From the NCBI GenBank assembly GCA_963737405.1, contig CAVTSL010000011.1:310001-374000 (forward strand): a stretch of DNA of 64,000 nucleotides, read 5' to 3'. Of the stretch, positions 1-8,166 are shown one piece after another. A program made the translations under genes and the position numbers. Within the stretch, counting starts at the first letter, position 1. Every line of letters starts with the position of its first letter. Source of the stretch: JACCTU01 sp963737405 (GTDB lineage: Bacteria; Actinomycetota; Thermoleophilia; Gaiellales; Gaiellaceae). The notes under the pieces were generated by a model, which saw nothing but the letters and a program-made list of their open reading frames with translations, ran no database searches and had not been told where the DNA came from.

Positions 1-109
1 TTTTGTCCCCAGTCTCTGTCCCGCCCTCGAGGCCGCTGTCAGAGCCGAGAAGTATCGTCTTCCCCGGTCCGCACACCGCCTACTACGACTGAAAGGATTC
101 TTTAGATAG
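1..109. other. dnaN upstream region, possible edge of the origin
   Basis: No gene is visible in these bases. In most bacteria the interval between dnaA and dnaN holds oriC, so this may be its right edge. One 9-mer at 3-11 (TTGTCCCCA) differs by one base from the actinobacterial-type DnaA box TTGTCCACA; a single copy is weak evidence. An AAAGGA at 91-96 is 13 nt from the dnaN ATG, rather far for a ribosome binding site. Confidence 0.3.
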
Positions 110-1243
110 ATGATTGAGTCAGAAGCAGTGGCGGTGGGTTCGGGGATAAAGGTCACGGTCTCGCGGGACGAGCTCGTCTCGAAGCTCGCCGTCGTCGCGC
201 GCGCGGTCTCGTCGCGGACGACGGTGCTCGTGCTCGGCGGGATCCTCCTGCGGGCCGAGAACGGCGAGCTGCATCTCGCCGCGACCGACATGGAGCTCTC
301 GCTGCGGACGTCGCTCGAGGCGCAGATCGAGGGCGAGGGCGCGGTGGTCGTTCCCGGGAAGATGCTCGTCGACCTGGTGCGCTTGCTCCCCGACGAGGAC
401 GTCGAGATCGAGCATCGGCCCGAGGAGGGCGTCGTTCGCGTCGAGTCGGGGACGTACAGCTCGCGGCTGCACACCTACAACGCCGACGACTTTCCGCGCC
501 TGCCCGAGGTCGAGACGATCGGGACGTTCGAGGTCGACAAGGACGCGCTCCTCGACACGGTCGGCCGCGTGTCGCGCTCCGCATCGCGCGACGAGTCCCG
601 CCCCGTCCTGACGGGGATCCTCGCGCGCTTCGAGGGCGGCAAGCTCGTGATGGCCGCAACCGACTCGTACCGGCTGTCGGTCAAGGAGACGCCGTTCACC
701 GGTGACGCGCCCGAGCTCGAGGCGATCATCCCGGCGCGCGCGCTGACCGAGGTGACGCGCATCGCCGCCGGCGCCGACTCGCTCGAGCTCGGCGTCCACG
801 AGAACCAGGTCGTCTTCGTCGCAGACGGCGTCACGCTGACGACGCGCCGCATCGAGGGTCAGTTCCCGAACTACCGGCAGCTCCTGCCGGAGACGTTCGA
901 GCACACGGTCGCGCTGCCGCGGAGCGAGGCGCTCGAGGTCGTGCGCCGCGTCGCGGTGATGGCGCAGCGGAACTCGCCGCTCCGGCTTCGCTTCGCCGAC
1001 GGCGAGCTGACGATCTCCGCGCAGACGCAGGACGTCGGCGAGGCGCGCGAGTCGATGCAGGTCGCGTTCGAGGGCGAGCCGCTCGAGATCGGCTTCAACC
1101 CGGACTTCCTGCGGGAGGGGATCGAGTCGGTCACCTCCGACGAGGTGCTCCTGAAGCTCATCTCGCCGCTGCGGCCGGGTCTGCTGCAGGCCGAAGGTGA
1201 CGACTACTGGTACCTGATCATGCCGATTCGCCTGGCCGGCTGA
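110..1243 (+). CDS. dnaN: DNA polymerase III beta sliding clamp
   Basis: The 377-residue product matches the ring-shaped clamp that tethers the replicative polymerase to DNA, with three similar domains of about 120 residues each. The first domain starts at KVTVSRDELVSKL (about residue 14), and the C-terminus ends in the typical YLIMPIRL-type tail that lines the client-binding pocket. Length is normal for the family. The ATG at 110 gives about 12 residues more than the usual MKVTVSRDEL beginning; a GTG at 134 is an alternative start. Its stop overlaps the recF start by 4 nt, so the two are probably cotranscribed. Position next to recF and gyrB is the classical origin-proximal order. Confidence 0.97.
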   Translation: MIESEAVAVGSGIKVTVSRDELVSKLAVVARAVSSRTTVLVLGGILLRAENGELHLAATDMELSLRTSLEAQIEGEGAVVVPGKMLVDLVRLLPDEDVEIEHRPEEGVVRVESGTYSSRLHTYNADDFPRLPEVETIGTFEVDKDALLDTVGRVSRSASRDESRPVLTGILARFEGGKLVMAATDSYRLSVKETPFTGDAPELEAIIPARALTEVTRIAAGADSLELGVHENQVVFVADGVTLTTRRIEGQFPNYRQLLPETFEHTVALPRSEALEVVRRVAVMAQRNSPLRLRFADGELTISAQTQDVGEARESMQVAFEGEPLEIGFNPDFLREGIESVTSDEVLLKLISPLRPGLLQAEGDDYWYLIMPIRLAG

Positions 1244-2301
1244 TCGTTCAAACGGTCGCGCTCCGGAACATCCGCTCGTACGCGAAGCTCGAGCTCGAGC
1301 TGCAGCCGGGCCTCGTGCTCGTCGTCGGTCCGAACGGCGCCGGCAAGACGAACCTGCTCGAGTCGCTGCACGTCGGGACGCAGGGCTTCTCGCCGCGCAC
1401 GCGGACCGACGCACAGCTCGTGCGCTTCGGCGAGCGTGCGGGTCGCGTCGCGCTGCGCGGCCGCCGCGGCGAGAGCCAGATCGAGCTCGAGGTGACGCTC
1501 GAGGCCGGCCGCGGAAAGCGCGCGAAGCTGAACGGCGGACCGCTTCGGGCCGCGGAGCTCCTGCGCGCCGAGGTGTCGACGCTCGTGTTCACACCTGACC
1601 GCCTCGGGATCGTCAAGGGCGCACCGGCGGTCCGCCGCGCGTACTTCGATCGCGCGCTCGGCCGGCTGTATCCCGCGCGCTCCGGTCTCTCCGCCGAGTA
1701 CGGCGCGGCGGTCGGCCAGCGGAACGCGGCGCTGCGCAGGGTCTCGCAGGGCCTGTCGTCGCAGGACGCGGTCGAGCCGTGGACGGAGCAGGTCGCGGCG
1801 CTCGGGACCGAGCTCGTCGCGGCGCGGCGGCAGGCGCTGGAGGTGCTCGCACCCGCGTTCGAGCGTCTGACCGCCGAGTTCAGGCTCGAGCCGGGACGAC
1901 TCGCGTACGAGGGCGGGCCGGTCTCGCGCGAGGAGCTGGAGGCGCGCCTCCCGAAGGATCTCGAGCGCGGGACGACGGGCCTCGGGCCGCATCTCGACGA
2001 TGTCGCGATCCTCGCCGGCGAGCGCGATCTGCGGAGCTACGGGTCGCAGGGTGAGCAGCGGCTCGCGGTGCTCTCGCTGCTCCTCGCGGAGGCGTCGGTC
2101 CTCGTCGAGCGCGGGGCGGTGCCGCCGCTCTTGCTCCTCGACGACGTGCTCTCGGAGCTCGACCCGGAGCGGCGCGGTACCTTGGCGCGCGTGCTTCCGG
2201 AAGGCGGGCAGACGCTCATCACCTCGACGTCGGCCGCGGCGCTGCCGCTCGACCCCGATCAGCTGCTCGAGGTCTCCCCCGGTGAGGTCCGCGCGGCGTG
2301 A
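1240..2301 (+). CDS. recF: DNA replication and repair protein RecF, CTG start
   Basis: RecF is an SMC-like ATPase that loads RecA at gapped DNA through RecFOR. A Walker A motif GPNGAGKTN lies near residue 29, and the Walker B segment LLLLDDVLSELD lies near residue 300. The N-terminal strand normally reads as a short beta strand followed by N-F-R; here it is VQTVALRNIRSY, which is only retained if translation starts at the CTG at 1240. That CTG forms a CTGA overlap with the dnaN TGA, mirroring the GTGA and ATGA overlaps seen throughout the window. The next conventional start, GTG 1315, would remove 25 residues including the first strand of the ATPase fold. Corrected length is 353 residues, normal for RecF. 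Confidence 0.93.
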   Translation: MIVQTVALRNIRSYAKLELELQPGLVLVVGPNGAGKTNLLESLHVGTQGFSPRTRTDAQLVRFGERAGRVALRGRRGESQIELEVTLEAGRGKRAKLNGGPLRAAELLRAEVSTLVFTPDRLGIVKGAPAVRRAYFDRALGRLYPARSGLSAEYGAAVGQRNAALRRVSQGLSSQDAVEPWTEQVAALGTELVAARRQALEVLAPAFERLTAEFRLEPGRLAYEGGPVSREELEARLPKDLERGTTGLGPHLDDVAILAGERDLRSYGSQGEQRLAVLSLLLAEASVLVERGAVPPLLLLDDVLSELDPERRGTLARVLPEGGQTLITSTSAAALPLDPDQLLEVSPGEVRAA

Positions 2302-2762
2302 GACGGCTGAGCGAGGACGTCGCGCGCGAGCTCGGCCGCTTCGGGCCCTCCGAGCAGATGACGCGCATCGTCGACGCGTGGCCGGCCGCGGTCGGCCCGA
2401 CGATCGCGCGGAACGCGTGGCCGGCACGGGTCGCGCGCGACGGCACGCTGCACGTCGCGACGAGCTCGTCGTCGTGGGCGTTCGAGCTCGGCCAGCTTCG
2501 CGCCGACGTGCTCCGCAAGCTGCGCGACGCCGTCGGTGCGAACGCTCCGGTCGAGCTGCGCTTCGCGGTCGGCGCGTTGCCGGAGCTCGGGCGCGAAGAC
2601 GACCCCGACGAGGCGTCGCGCGCGGTCCCCGAACCCGGTCCCGACGAGGTCCGGCGAGGGGCCGAGCTGGCCGCGGCGATCGAGCCCGACGAGCTCCGTG
2701 AAACGGTCGCTCGAGCGGCCGCGCACGGCCTTCTGAGAGCCGGGACCGACCGCTCGTTCTGA
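2298..2762 (+). CDS. DciA-like protein (DUF721 family)
   Basis: This 154-residue protein carries the DUF721/DciA pattern: a central WPAAVGPTIARNAWP segment, the strand GTLHVATSSSSWAFEL, then a helix and the strand VELRFAVGALPE. DciA-type proteins act as loaders or partners of the replicative helicase DnaB in bacteria without DnaC. The C-terminal third is acidic and low in conserved features. The GTG start overlaps the recF stop by 4 nt (GTGA), so dnaN-recF-dciA form a tight unit. The gene sits in the conserved place between recF and gyrB. The helicase-loader role is known for the family, not shown here. Confidence 0.85.
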   Translation: MRRLSEDVARELGRFGPSEQMTRIVDAWPAAVGPTIARNAWPARVARDGTLHVATSSSSWAFELGQLRADVLRKLRDAVGANAPVELRFAVGALPELGREDDPDEASRAVPEPGPDEVRRGAELAAAIEPDELRETVARAAAHGLLRAGTDRSF

Positions 2763-2768
2763 TACACT
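2763..2768 (+). promoter_or_regulatory. candidate -10 element for gyrB
   Basis: TACACT matches the TANNNT form of a -10 hexamer and lies right after the dciA stop. A transcript from it would begin near 2775 and carry a leader of about 37 nt that holds the hairpin at 2782-2807. No convincing -35 is visible. Confidence 0.35.
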
Positions 2769-2781
2769 GAATGCGCCCGGT

Positions 2782-2807
2782 AAGGCCGCAATTTGCAGGC
2801 CTTTTTT
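2782..2807 (+). terminator. hairpin plus U-tract directly before gyrB
   Basis: AAGGCC GCAA pairs with TTGC-A-GGCCTT across a single-base loop and one bulged A, and is followed at once by a run of six T (2802-2807). This is the form of a Rho-independent terminator. It ends only 4 nt before the gyrB ATG at 2812, so it either terminates the dnaN-recF-dciA transcript or works as an attenuator in the gyrB leader. No Shine-Dalgarno sequence fits between the hairpin and the ATG. Confidence 0.7.
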
Positions 2808-2811
2808 GGTT

Positions 2812-5196
2812 ATGGCTCAGGCTACCTACACCGCAAAGGACATCACCGTGCTCGAGGGTCTCGAGCCGGTCCGCCTGCGCCCGGGCATGTACATCGGCTC
2901 GACCGGTCAGCGGGGGCTCCACCACCTCGTCTACGAGGTCGTCGACAACGCGGTCGACGAGGCGCTCGCGGGCCACAACGAGTCGATCGAGATCACGATC
3001 CACCCCGACCTTTCGGTCACCGTCACCGACCAGGGCCGCGGGATCCCGGTCGACGTCGTCAAGGACACGGGCCTTCCGGCACTGACCGTCGTGCTCACGA
3101 AGCTCCACGCCGGCGGCAAGTTCGGCGGCGAGGGCTACAAGGTCTCCGGCGGGCTGCACGGCGTCGGCGTCTCGGTCGTCAACGCGCTCTCCGAGCGGCT
3201 CGTCGCCGAGGTGCATCGCGACGGCAAGCTCTACCGCCAGGAGTTCGAGCGCGGCGAGCCCAAGGGCGAGATGAGGAAGGTCGGCCCGACGAACCGCACG
3301 GGCACGACGATCAGCTTCCTGCCCGACAAGGAGATCTTCGAGGAGGTCGACTTCTCCGCCGACACGCTGCAGCAGCGGCTGCGCGAGACGGCGTTTCTCA
3401 CACGCGGGCTGCGCATCAAGCTCGTCGACGAGCGCGCCGACGGCGAGACCGTCGAGTTCCGCTACGAGGGCGGCATCCGCGACTTCGTCGCGTACGTGAA
3501 CGCGAAGAAGGACCCCGTGCACAAGCGGATCGTGTACTTCGAGGGCGAGAACGAGCAGGGCGCCGTCGAGGTCGCGATGCAGTGGAACTCGTCGTACCAG
3601 GACTCCGTCTACACGTTCGCCAACAACATCAACACCCACGAGGGCGGAACGCACCTCTCCGGCTTCAAGGCTGCGCTGACGGGCACGCTCAACCGCGTCG
3701 CGCGCCAGACCGGGCTGCTGAAGGAGAAGGAAGAGAACCTCGACGGCGAGGACGTCCGCGAAGGCCTCGCCGCCATCATCTCGGTCAAGCTCCGCGAGCC
3801 GCAGTTCGAGGGACAGACGAAGACGAAGCTCGGCAACCCGCAGATCCGCGGCCTCGTCGAGCAGACGGTCAACGAGCAGCTCGCGCGGTTCCTCGAGGAG
3901 AACCCGACCGACGCGAAGCAGATCATCACGAAGGCGATCCAGGCTGCCCGCGCGCGGCAGGCGGCGCGCAAGGCGCGCGAGCTGACGCGTCGCAAGAGCG
4001 CGCTCGAGTCGTCGTCGCTCCCCGGCAAGCTCGCCGACTGCCAGATCAACGACCCCGAGGCCGCCGAGCTGTATCTCGTCGAGGGCAACTCCGCGGGCGG
4101 CTCCGCCGTCGATGCGCGCGACCGCCTCTTCCAGGCGATCCTCCCGCTCCGCGGCAAGGTGATCAACAGCGAGAAGAACCGCATCAACAAGGTCCTCTCG
4201 AACGTCGAGATCCAGGCGATGATCACCGCGATCGGCACCGGCATCGCGGAAGAGTTCGACATCGAGAAGCTTCGCTACCACCGCGTGATCGTCATGACCG
4301 ACGCCGACGTCGACGGGTCTCACATCCGGACGCTGATCCTCACGTTCCTGTACCGCCAGATGCAGGAGCTCGTCGAGAACGGGCACGTGTACATCGCGGT
4401 GCCGCCGCTCTATCGCGTGAAGATCGGCAACCAGGAGACGTACGTCGAGAAGGAGGCGCACTTCGAGGAGATCCTCGTGCGCGAGAAGATCAAGGACTTC
4501 GACGTCACCGACCGCGCCGGCGCCACGCAGAAGCTGACCGAGGCGCGCTGGGGGCGCTTCACGCGCGCTTTGACCGAGTTCGAGGGCTGGTCGTCGCGGC
4601 TCCGCTCCGACTTCGGGCCGGCCGCCGCCGACTTCGTCGTGACGCACCGCCTCGTCGAGACCGAGGCGGGTGCGCTGAAGGACGTCGAGAAGGCGCTCGG
4701 CTCGATCGCGCCGAACGGCTACGAGGTGTCGGTCGTCGACGTCGGCGACGAGTCGTTCAAGGCAAAGGTGATCGAGCGCGAGACGAGCGCCGCCACGCAC
4801 GTGACGGTGCCGGCAGCGCTGCTCGGCTCCGGCGTCTACGAGAACCTGCGGAAGGCGTACGCGAAGCTCACCGAGATCGCCGGCCCGCCGCCGTACTCGA
4901 TCGCGATCGGGAAGAAGCGCCGCACCGCCGAGACGTTCTCCAGCCTCAGGCACGAGTCGATCGAGCTCGCGAAGGAAGGCATCACGATCTCCCGCTTCAA
5001 GGGCCTCGGCGAGATGAACCCGGAGGAGCTCTGGGACACGACGATGGATCCGGCGAAGCGCGTCCTGGTGCGCGTCGAGGTCGAGGACGCAGCGACCGCC
5101 GACGCGATCTTCTCGACGCTGATGGGCGACCAGGTCGAGCCGCGCCGCGACTTCATCGAGCAAAACGCAAAGGACGTTCGCTTCCTCGATGTCTGA
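2812..5196 (+). CDS. gyrB: DNA gyrase subunit B
   Basis: GyrB supplies the ATPase of the A2B2 gyrase that introduces negative supercoils. The GHKL ATPase domain starts at ITVLEGLEPVRLRPGMYIGS and includes DNAVDEAL near residue 44. The TOPRIM domain has EGNSAGG near residue 423 and the metal-binding DADVDG near residue 497, and the C-terminus contains RFKGLGEMNPEELWDTTMDP. At 794 residues it is about 150 longer than many Gram-positive GyrBs, because an extra block lies between YRVKIGNQETYVEK and the RFKGLGEMNP motif, as in Escherichia coli GyrB. ATG 2812 was chosen because it gives MAQATYTAKDITVLEG; a TTG two codons upstream is possible. Confidence 0.97.
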   Translation: MAQATYTAKDITVLEGLEPVRLRPGMYIGSTGQRGLHHLVYEVVDNAVDEALAGHNESIEITIHPDLSVTVTDQGRGIPVDVVKDTGLPALTVVLTKLHAGGKFGGEGYKVSGGLHGVGVSVVNALSERLVAEVHRDGKLYRQEFERGEPKGEMRKVGPTNRTGTTISFLPDKEIFEEVDFSADTLQQRLRETAFLTRGLRIKLVDERADGETVEFRYEGGIRDFVAYVNAKKDPVHKRIVYFEGENEQGAVEVAMQWNSSYQDSVYTFANNINTHEGGTHLSGFKAALTGTLNRVARQTGLLKEKEENLDGEDVREGLAAIISVKLREPQFEGQTKTKLGNPQIRGLVEQTVNEQLARFLEENPTDAKQIITKAIQAARARQAARKARELTRRKSALESSSLPGKLADCQINDPEAAELYLVEGNSAGGSAVDARDRLFQAILPLRGKVINSEKNRINKVLSNVEIQAMITAIGTGIAEEFDIEKLRYHRVIVMTDADVDGSHIRTLILTFLYRQMQELVENGHVYIAVPPLYRVKIGNQETYVEKEAHFEEILVREKIKDFDVTDRAGATQKLTEARWGRFTRALTEFEGWSSRLRSDFGPAAADFVVTHRLVETEAGALKDVEKALGSIAPNGYEVSVVDVGDESFKAKVIERETSAATHVTVPAALLGSGVYENLRKAYAKLTEIAGPPPYSIAIGKKRRTAETFSSLRHESIELAKEGITISRFKGLGEMNPEELWDTTMDPAKRVLVRVEVEDAATADAIFSTLMGDQVEPRRDFIEQNAKDVRFLDV

Positions 5197-7717
5197 GGTC
5201 GACACCGGCGGCCTGAACCCGGGCCGCATCGAAACCCGCGAGCTCGAGCAGGAGATGCGCTCGAGCTTCCTCGACTACGCGATGAGCGTGATCGTCGCGC
5301 GCGCGCTCCCCGACGTGCGCGACGGGTTGAAGCCGGTGCACCGGCGCGTGCTCTACGGCATGCACGAGAGCGGTCTGCAGCCGAACCGTCCCTACCGGAA
5401 GTGCGCGAACGTCGTCGGCTCGGTCATGGGGCAGTACCACCCGCACGGCGATACCGCGATCTACGACACGCTGGTCCGGCTCGCGCAGCCGTTCTCGATG
5501 CGCTATCCGCTCGTCGACGGCCAGGGGAACTTCGGGAACATCGACGGCTACCCGGCCGCGGCGATGCGGTACACGGAGAGCCGGCTGAGCCGCATCGCGA
5601 CCGAGCTGCTCCGCGACATCGACGCCGACACCGTCGACTTCAAGCCGAACTACGACGAGTCGCGCCGCGAGCCGACCGTGCTTCCGTCGCGCTTCCCGAA
5701 CCTGCTCGTCAACGGCTCGTCGGGCATCGCCGTCGGCATGGCGACGAACATCCCGCCGCACCACCTGGGCGAGACGATCGATGCGCTCGTGGCGATGATC
5801 GACGATCCGTCGATCGACGTCGAACGCCTGATGAAGCACATCCAGGGACCCGACTTCCCGACCTCGGGGATCATCGTCGGGCGCGAGGGGATCCGCGAGG
5901 CGTACCGCTCGGGGCGCGGGCGGATCGTCATGCGCGCACGCGCGCACATCGAGGAGCTGCGCGGCGGGCGCACCGCGGTCGTGATCAACGAGCTTCCGTA
6001 CGGCGTGAAGAAGGGCGGCGACGAGGGCGTGATCCGGAAGATCGCCGACCTCGTCAAGGAAGGAACGATTCCCGAGGTCGCCGACCTGAAGGACCTCTCC
6101 GACAAGTCCGGCATGCGGATCGAGGTGCACCTCAAGCGCGACGCGGTTCCGCAGGTCGCGCTGAACAAGCTCTACAAGCACACGTCGCTGCAGGCGACGT
6201 TCGGCTACAACGCCGTCGCGCTCGTCGACGGCGTCCCGCGCACGCTCGGCCTGCGCGACCTGCTCTACCACTACCTCGAGCACCAGCGCGTCGTCGTCAC
6301 GCGGCGGCTGAAGTACGAGCTGCGGCAGGCGGAGGCGCGCGCGCACGTCCTCGAGGGCTACCTGATCGCGCTCGACAACCTCGACGAGGTGATCGCGCTC
6401 ATCCGCGCCTCCTCCGACAGCGACGAGGCGCGGCAGGGGCTGATCGAGCGCTTCGAGCTCTCGGAGATCCAGGCGCAGGCGATCCTCGACCTTCGGCTGC
6501 GCGCGCTCACCGGGCTCGAGCGCAAGCGCGTCGAGCAGGAGTTCGCGGACCTCCAGGAGCGGATCAAGGAGCTTCGCTCGATCCTCGGCGACGAGGCGCG
6601 CATCGACTCGGTGATCCGCGAGGAGCTGCTCGAGATCAAGACGATCTACGGCCGGAACGACGATCGCCGCACGGAGATCGTCGCCGCCGAAGGCGAGCTC
6701 GAGCTCGAGGACCTGATCGCGGAAGAGGACATGGTGATCGCGATCACGCAGTCGGGCTACATCAAGCGGCTCCCGGTCACGACCTACCGCGAGCAGAAGC
6801 GCGGCGGGATCGGCGTGATGGGGATGGAGCTCAAGGACGAGGACTACATCGAGCACCTCTTCGTCGCCTCGACCCACGACTACATCCTGTTCTTCACGAA
6901 CGTCGGGAAGGTCTACCGGCTGAAGGTGCACGAGCTCCCGCTCGGCTCTCGGCAGTCGAAGGGTCGCGCAATCGTGAACCTGCTGCCGTTCCGCCAGGGC
7001 GAGTCGGTGCGCGCAGTCGTCCAGACGCGCGACTTCGAGGAGGCGGAGTACCTCTTCTTCGGGACGAAGAACGGCGTGGTGAAGAAGACGAAGCTCGCGG
7101 CGTACAACACCCCGCTCAAGTCCGACGGGATCATCGCGATCAAGATGCGCGAGGGCGACGAGCTCGTCGGGGTCCGTCACACGTCCGGCGACGACGACGT
7201 GCTCGTCGTGTCGCGGAACGGCCAGGCAATTCGCTTCCACGAAAAGGACGTGCGCGCGATGGGGCGCGACGCCTCCGGCGTGCAAGGCATGAAGCTTCGC
7301 CAGGGGGACGAGGTGATCGCCGTCAACGTCGCGCAGGACGACGCGGAGCTGCTGGTCGTGACCGAGAACGGCTACGGCAAGCGCACGCGCCTCGGCGAGT
7401 ACCCGGTGAAGGGTCGTGGCGGCATGGGGGTCAAGACCGTGCAGCTGACCGAGGCGCGCGGCCATCTCGCCGGCGCACGCGTGGTGCGCGAGGGCTACCA
7501 GGTGATGCTGATCTCGACCGGCGGCACGGTGATCCGCATGCCGGTCTCGGGCATCAAGCGGCTCGGCCGGTCGACGCAGGGCGTGATCGTGATGCGCCTG
7601 CGCGAGGGCGAGCAGGTGTCGACGCTCGCACCGGTCGTCGAGGCCGACGCGTCGGAGGTCGACGTCGAGCCCGAGCCGCCCGAGGTGCCGTCCGGAAACG
7701 GCGCCGCCGCGGCCTGA
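5189..7717 (+). CDS. gyrA: DNA gyrase subunit A
   Basis: GyrA forms the breakage-reunion core of gyrase. The winged-helix segment contains the quinolone-resistance region GQYHPHGDTAIYDT, with Thr and Asp at the two positions most often mutated, and the catalytic tyrosine in AAAMRYTE near residue 128. The C-terminal half contains six blade-like repeats of the DNA-wrapping beta-pinwheel. The GyrA box, usually QRRGGKG, reads QKRGGIG here. Length of 842 residues is normal. The start ATG overlaps the gyrB stop by 8 nt, so subunits are translationally coupled. The last 25 residues are acidic and Pro/Gly-rich. Confidence 0.97.
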   Translation: MSEVDTGGLNPGRIETRELEQEMRSSFLDYAMSVIVARALPDVRDGLKPVHRRVLYGMHESGLQPNRPYRKCANVVGSVMGQYHPHGDTAIYDTLVRLAQPFSMRYPLVDGQGNFGNIDGYPAAAMRYTESRLSRIATELLRDIDADTVDFKPNYDESRREPTVLPSRFPNLLVNGSSGIAVGMATNIPPHHLGETIDALVAMIDDPSIDVERLMKHIQGPDFPTSGIIVGREGIREAYRSGRGRIVMRARAHIEELRGGRTAVVINELPYGVKKGGDEGVIRKIADLVKEGTIPEVADLKDLSDKSGMRIEVHLKRDAVPQVALNKLYKHTSLQATFGYNAVALVDGVPRTLGLRDLLYHYLEHQRVVVTRRLKYELRQAEARAHVLEGYLIALDNLDEVIALIRASSDSDEARQGLIERFELSEIQAQAILDLRLRALTGLERKRVEQEFADLQERIKELRSILGDEARIDSVIREELLEIKTIYGRNDDRRTEIVAAEGELELEDLIAEEDMVIAITQSGYIKRLPVTTYREQKRGGIGVMGMELKDEDYIEHLFVASTHDYILFFTNVGKVYRLKVHELPLGSRQSKGRAIVNLLPFRQGESVRAVVQTRDFEEAEYLFFGTKNGVVKKTKLAAYNTPLKSDGIIAIKMREGDELVGVRHTSGDDDVLVVSRNGQAIRFHEKDVRAMGRDASGVQGMKLRQGDEVIAVNVAQDDAELLVVTENGYGKRTRLGEYPVKGRGGMGVKTVQLTEARGHLAGARVVREGYQVMLISTGGTVIRMPVSGIKRLGRSTQGVIVMRLREGEQVSTLAPVVEADASEVDVEPEPPEVPSGNGAAAA

Positions 7718-7775
7718 CGGTCACCCGTTCGAGGGATGCCCCGTTCACCGGAGCTTCCCATAATCGACGCCGGGC

Positions 7776-7784
7776 TTTATAACT
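7776..7784 (+). promoter_or_regulatory. candidate -10 region for the MerR-like gene
   Basis: The AT-rich string TTTATAACT stands out in a GC-rich background about 50 nt before the GTG at 7834. TTCCCA at 7755-7760 is a weak -35 at roughly the right distance. Unlike most gene heads here, the following gene also has a clear AAGGAG ribosome binding site at 7819-7824. Confidence 0.4.
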
Positions 7785-7833
7785 CCAAAAGGGGGGTCGT
7801 CCTAGCCTCCCCGAGCCTGAAAAGGAGCCGTCC

Positions 7834-8166
7834 GTGGCAGTAGGTAGACAGGTCGACCTCCTCGAGCCGATCAATCTTGCAGACCACCTCGGGAAGGTCG
7901 AGCTGTACCTCGGCCAGGTGTGCCAGATCGCCGGAATCTCGAAGATGCAGCTCGACTACTGGACGAACAAGGCCCAGATCCCGACGAAGGGCAAGAAGCA
8001 GCGCATCTACGACATCGAGGCACTGGAGACCGTGATGCTGATCAAGCAGGCCAAGGACAAGGGCCTGAACCTCGGCGCGGCAATCGACGCGGCGCGGCGG
8101 TTCCGCGAGCGGGAGCACGGCGGCGCGTTCTCGGCGACGGTCGACGGCGCCGGGCTCGACTCCTAG
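7834..8166 (+). CDS. MerR-like helix-turn-helix protein
   Basis: The 110-residue protein has a MerR-type winged helix: VELYLGQVCQIAGISKMQLDYW is the recognition region near residues 22-44, followed by a basic wing KGKKQRIYDIEALETVMLIK. MerR-family regulators bind DNA as dimers and usually carry a C-terminal effector or coiled-coil part; here only about 40 residues follow, so no effector domain can be recognised. Start GTG is supported by AAGGAG 10 nt upstream. It stands alone after gyrA and its TAG stop shares a CTAG with the convergent galT. It may be a small DNA-binding regulator; targets are unknown. Confidence 0.75.
   Translation: MAVGRQVDLLEPINLADHLGKVELYLGQVCQIAGISKMQLDYWTNKAQIPTKGKKQRIYDIEALETVMLIKQAKDKGLNLGAAIDAARRFREREHGGAFSATVDGAGLDS

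Noticed and set aside
1204..5229. A 1341-residue open frame on the minus strand across dnaN to gyrB
   Set aside because: It is antisense to four certain genes and its sequence is Arg/Leu/Asp-rich low complexity, as expected from a GC-rich third-position shadow.
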